From NCBI GenBank assembly GCA_019155205.2, contig JAHNZQ020000308.1, positions 2,389,860-2,401,737 on the forward strand: DNA of 11,878 bases, read 5' to 3'. A program made the position numbers and the translations under genes. Every line of letters starts with the position of its first letter. Position 1 is the first letter of the stretch. Origin of the DNA: Gracilaria vermiculophylla (Eukaryota > Rhodophyta > Florideophyceae > Gracilariales > Gracilariaceae). Under the pieces are notes generated by a model that was not told the DNA's origin, did no database searches, and was given only the letters and a program-made list of their open reading frames with translations. Shown piece after piece: positions 8,842 through 11,878 of the stretch.

Positions 8842-9831
8842 GATGATTTGCACGTATGAAGCCGGCTTGTGTAGCTTTGTATCTTACATTGGAGTTAAAG
8901 ACCATGGCCCATACAATGGGCAGGATGAATAGTGATGAACTTACTGATTAATACGACGGGGCGTCGTCGGTGGTGCATCGGAAGTAATACTGGAGGCTTT
9001 GGTTTCTTCATCGGCTCGGAAAGACGTTACGATTGCTATGATCGAGTCAAGAAGAAGCGCCTCCCTGGTACGTTTAAGGCCCAGGAGCACTTAATGGTAG
9101 TTGAGGTGAGGAAGGAATGCCTAAATCCCCATCATCATTACGAGCTCGAAGGAATCATTGCGGCAGTGTGAGACATCTGCATGCCTAACGTTCTCAAACA
9201 CCACCATGCGCAGTGCATAAAGTGTCTTCATGAACGGTGGGAGCTGGGGATGACGGTAAATCAAATGAATCTTGAGTAAATGCAGAAGGATGGGAAACTA
9301 TGGTGTTAATGCTTTAGGAGTTCACATTGATAGAACATATGGGTGTTTCATTCCTTCAGAAGTGTTCCCGCGGGCTCCCTGTACCAAAAAATTGGATGCT
9401 TTCAGGCATTTTGGGACGAGTATCAGTAGAATTGAGAAGTAGGATGTGATATAGAATGTGGACTCATTTTGTGTCAAACAGGTCAATTATACTCTTTTGA
9501 AGCACGTGGACGGTCCTTTTGCCTCCCTCAGGAGCTAAACTCGAAATAAAAACTGTTTGCCCTCATTCACTCATCAGCTCTTACAACGAAATAGTTGCGT
9601 GACAAGGCAGATGTTGTTGAGAAGAAAATGTTCAACTTGGGGTGCAGCCGAGGTGCAATGCTTGTTCCTTCATCCCATCGTTCAGAGGACATGACAGGGT
9701 GACGGCATACGTTTTGCAGTGCAGCGAGAATTCCTTGAGTGAAAGACATTGTTTTGAGACCACATCTTAACTTGAAGTTCATCTGATGGGACAACACAAT
9801 GATCCCGAAGGTCGCCCCAATGACTTTGTAT
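8842..9831. other. Intergenic region between convergent genes
   Basis: This holds the 3' ends of the ABCF gene (+) and the Tudor-like gene (-). One open frame at 8935-9171 (+, 78 codons) has no family resemblance I can name and is probably chance. A single AATAAA on the + strand is at 9545-9550, which is far (700 bases) from the ABCF stop. No TTTATT, the minus-strand equivalent, was seen close to the other gene's stop. Nothing else stands out. Confidence 0.55.
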
Positions 9832-11079
9832 CTAGTCAGCCATTCCCTTTTCTTTTTCTGTTTCCTCATCCTTTTGTTTCTCTTTCGCAGATTCTTGTTC
9901 CTTGTTGTCCTCCACTGCCTCACCACTTGGTTGAGGTTTTGGCTCTTCCACGACTGGTTTCTTGCTGAATTCTTTGGCAGCATACAACAAGCGTTCTACT
10001 TCTTTAAGCGCCTTACCTTGATACTCGATCATTCGATTTAAATGATCAAATTCGTTATCACTCAGTTTCGAGTATGCTTTCATCCTCGCCTCGCCACCCC
10101 CAACCACTTCCGCAAAATCGAGTTGAAAGTTTGTCAATGCTGCAAGAGTTCCCTTTGGGGCTTCCGGGTTGTCCACCACCTTTTTCACCGCTTGGCGTGC
10201 GGCCGCCTCCGCACTTTGCTTCATCATGTTGTTTACTTCCGTGAATGCAACAACAATTGACGACATTTTATCACTCAGGGGTTTAAGGACAGCTTTGGCA
10301 CTTTCTAGAGCAGCCTGGACAGCAATCGCAGTTACAGCCTTAGTAGACAGCGTTGAAACACCATCCTCATCGCGGATCGGTTCGTCATCTAATTGATCCA
10401 TGGGCTCCTCAAATTGTTTACGTCTCTTTGCAGCTCTGTCATTCCCATTAGGTTTGAGCGGTCTCTTGCCTGATGTCCTCTTCCGTGTTCGGGGCGGCAA
10501 ACCGACTGGGACGTCCATGGCTTTCGCTCGACTCCTAGTCGTTCGGCGTTCAGGCTCTTCGTCGGCAACTCTTGCAGATCTACGAAGCTTCGGGAGTGTT
10601 TCCTGCTCATTCTCGTCGTCTTTGGGCACGTAGTCGTTGTTGTCCGCTTCTTCTTCGAGGTGTTCATCATGTTCTTCTATCGTCACAACACCAAGTTCGA
10701 CGGTCCTCGTCGGAACAGCATTTTTTCTCAGGGCTTTTCCGGCTCGTCGGCGCGTCTGAGAGCCGTTCGGTTCAGGCCGGTCGTTGACAGAGACTTGTTT
10801 TTCGGATTCGCCGTCTTTCTTCCTCGCGGTGACTTTGGAAGGCATTTCAATTGTTGTTGACGGCTCGGCCGGTTTCGGGTCTGCTTCAGACTCATCGTTG
10901 GAGAATTTGTAGACATGTTTCCTCGAATCAATATTCCAGTCGGTGCCATCTTCCAAGATAACCTTGAACTCGAAAGGAGGGGTTACACTGGCGACACGAC
11001 CGGGGTAGTACTCATCGTAGCCATCGAACCAAACATACACGCGTTGATGGAGGACAGGGAGCTTCGAAGTGGGTGCCAT
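9832..11079 (-). CDS. Tudor-like domain protein, Lys/Arg/Glu-rich, probably nuclear; specific function unknown
   Basis: A single uninterrupted frame gives 415 aa. The ATG (11077-11079) is directly preceded by an in-frame TAA at 11080-11082, which fixes the start unless a 5' intron exists. Residues 13-59 (VYVWFDGYDEYYPGRV, then FEFKVILEDGTDW) look like a Tudor or Agenet-type beta barrel with several aromatics that could form a methyl-lysine/arginine cage. Residues 60-240 are charged and low in complexity, with acidic blocks and basic clusters (RTRKRTSGKRPLK 197-209, AAKRRK 216-221) fit for nuclear import and DNA or RNA contact. Residues 241-375 are Ala/Leu-rich, probably helical, with spacing suggestive of coiled coil. 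The tail (380-415) is Lys/Glu-rich. This composition suggests a chromatin-associated reader. I do not recognise the exact family. It converges with the ABCF gene. A CCATTCT initiator-like match sits 18-24 bases upstream. Confidence 0.85.
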   Translation of the reverse strand: MAPTSKLPVLHQRVYVWFDGYDEYYPGRVASVTPPFEFKVILEDGTDWNIDSRKHVYKFSNDESEADPKPAEPSTTIEMPSKVTARKKDGESEKQVSVNDRPEPNGSQTRRRAGKALRKNAVPTRTVELGVVTIEEHDEHLEEEADNNDYVPKDDENEQETLPKLRRSARVADEEPERRTTRSRAKAMDVPVGLPPRTRKRTSGKRPLKPNGNDRAAKRRKQFEEPMDQLDDEPIRDEDGVSTLSTKAVTAIAVQAALESAKAVLKPLSDKMSSIVVAFTEVNNMMKQSAEAAARQAVKKVVDNPEAPKGTLAALTNFQLDFAEVVGGGEARMKAYSKLSDNEFDHLNRMIEYQGKALKEVERLLYAAKEFSKKPVVEEPKPQPSGEAVEDNKEQESAKEKQKDEETEKEKGMAD

Positions 11080-11199
11080 TTAGAGGGTTGCTTGTGAGAA
11101 TGGGTGCAGGGAGATGGAGAAATGCTAACTGACGTGGCGGTACAGGATTACCGTTCGTAGTCCTTGAAGCAATTCTCACTTGGTTACAGACGCGACAAA

Positions 11200-11391
11200 A
11201 TGGCGCGCTTTTATGGCCATTTGAAGACAACGATGATCCATCATTTTGGCGCCAGATCAGCTCTGCAGCCGTGGCACTTGAATATGTCAATCTTAAAGCA
11301 TCTCCATCGGGGAGGCCGGAGGACGAGCAAACCACCAAAACGTTTCAGACGTGGGACGCCATGGTTGGCTTTGTCTAAATTGATGTTTTGA
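11200..11391 (+). CDS. Possible small basic protein, 63 aa, unrecognised
   Basis: The ATG at 11200 has a good context (AAAATGG). The frame runs 63 codons to TAA and encodes a His-rich first half and an Arg/Lys-rich second half (GGRRTSKPPKRFRRG). It is divergent from the Tudor-like gene, about 120 bases from that gene's ATG, and could share its promoter. No domain is recognised. Length and composition are also compatible with a chance open frame, or with a first exon carrying a mitochondrial targeting sequence. Confidence 0.2.
   Translation: MARFYGHLKTTMIHHFGARSALQPWHLNMSILKHLHRGGRRTSKPPKRFRRGTPWLALSKLMF
11245..11252 (+). promoter_or_regulatory. E2F-like site
   Basis: TTTGGCGC matches the E2F/DP consensus TTTSGCGC and sits inside a short palindrome (TGGCGCCA, 11247-11254). 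It is about 170 bases upstream of the Tudor-like gene's ATG. Such sites often control S-phase chromatin genes in eukaryotes that have E2F. One 8-base match is weak evidence. Confidence 0.2.
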
Positions 11392-11529
11392 TCGGAAGCT
11401 CGACCGACGACCATCTCCAGCGGTATGGCACCTTCCGTGCTTGTTCGCCATTGAATGGATCGTCCGCTTGACTCCGGAGAGTCGGGCGGGACGGAACCAC
11501 CGGCCGTTTCATTATTTTGCACCGTCGGG

Positions 11530-11559
11530 TGGAACGGGTGGATACTGTTACCCGTTCCA
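11530..11559. repeat. Perfect 10-base inverted repeat (hairpin)
   Basis: TGGAACGGGT at 11530-11539 and ACCCGTTCCA at 11550-11559 are perfect inverted copies with a 10-base loop. It is GC-rich and stable. It could be a terminator-like or binding structure between the Tudor-like gene and whatever lies to the right. Function unknown. Confidence 0.7.
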
Positions 11560-11817
11560 GTGAGCGGCCAGCATCTGGTCATTCACCATCCCTCGCAAAC
11601 ATAATAAGTAAAGCATGTGTTGGGTACAAACTACAATACTCAACGTAGCGTCTACCGTTAAAAACCTTTGCCATGATAAAACCATTTGGGAAAAAACTCA
11701 TGACATGAGGAAAAGGTAAAGCGCTCAAACAACTTAAAGACAAAAAGGTAAACCCAAAACAAAGATCTGTGAAACGCATAGCAATGGACAAAAACAAATA
11801 TAGTTAGTACAAAAACC

Positions 11818-11878
11818 TTAAGCTCTCAAGCCGCAAAGCAGACGGTAGTTTTCAAGCTTATCAGCTTTCAAAGCTTTT
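11818..11878 (-). CDS. Possible C-terminal end of a minus-strand gene running off the window
   Basis: Reading leftwards from the right edge, 19 codons stay open (KALKADKLENY, then RLLCGLRA) and end in TAA at 11818-11820. AT-rich DNA resembling a 3' UTR follows on that strand. The reading looks protein-like, with alternating Lys and Leu, but it is too short to assign. It is incomplete at its 5' end. Confidence 0.25.
   Translation of the reverse strand, partial: KALKADKLENYRLLCGLRA

Larger units (their letters stand above)
11080..11817. other. Upstream/intergenic region right of the Tudor-like gene
   Basis: This should contain the promoter of the minus-strand Tudor-like gene. Seen here are a TTTGGCGC motif (11245-11252), a small basic open frame on the + strand (11200-11391), and a perfect hairpin (11530-11559). 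From about 11600 the DNA becomes AT-rich, like a 3' UTR. No recognised gene family is present. Confidence 0.5.

Noticed and set aside
8935..9171. Plus-strand 78-codon frame after the ABCF gene
   Set aside because: No family resemblance, ordinary start context, and it sits where the ABCF 3' UTR is expected. Mentioned in the intergenic entry only.
9567..9983. Minus-strand 138-codon frame overlapping the end of the Tudor-like gene
   Set aside because: Its Lys/Arg/Asn-rich part is the shadow of the Lys/Glu tail in another frame; the rest lacks any motif.
1..11878. CRISPR arrays, bacterial operons, ribosome binding sites or phage-like modules
   Set aside because: There are no regularly spaced repeats. 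The genes are split by spliceosomal introns and widely spaced, which is a eukaryotic layout.

Overview
The window looks like nuclear DNA of a unicellular or filamentous eukaryote. Genes are split by short GT-AG introns of 74, 118 and 134 bases with CTAAC or CTTAC branch-like motifs. Intergenic gaps are 0.7-2.3 kb and there is no sign of operons. An oomycete or other stramenopile fits best: the left edge carries a chromodomain-type Ty3/gypsy element of a style I associate with oomycetes, and intron sizes agree. A red alga or another protist cannot be excluded.

Layout. (1) Positions 1-2304 hold the 3' part of a decayed Ty3/gypsy retrotransposon on the + strand. Its 5' end lies outside the window. 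Readable parts are a weak reverse transcriptase/RNase H zone, an integrase with an intact D,D-35-E triad, a chromodomain, a purine tract, and a 251-base 3' LTR bounded by TGTTGC and GCAACA. Several in-frame stops and at least two frameshifts make it non-functional. (2) 2305-4593 is AT-rich, with no recognised gene and one tandem-like repeat pair. (3) 4594-5602 encodes a secreted trypsin-family serine protease in two exons, with a complete catalytic triad and an unusual S1 pocket wall. (4) 5603-6776 is intergenic with a strong hairpin. (5) 6777-8841 encodes an ABCF2/ARB1-type twin-ATPase ribosome-biogenesis factor in three exons, 618 aa. (6) 8842-9831 is intergenic and lies between convergent genes. 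(7) 9832-11079 on the minus strand is an intronless 415-aa nuclear-looking protein with an N-terminal Tudor-like domain. (8) 11080-11878 is upstream DNA with a hairpin, a small basic ORF, and possibly the last codons of another minus-strand gene at the right edge.

The three clear genes (secreted protease, ribosome assembly ATPase, putative chromatin reader) are functionally unrelated and should be transcribed separately. I found no convincing new multi-gene system. The points most worth following are the altered protease pocket and the unassigned Tudor-like protein.
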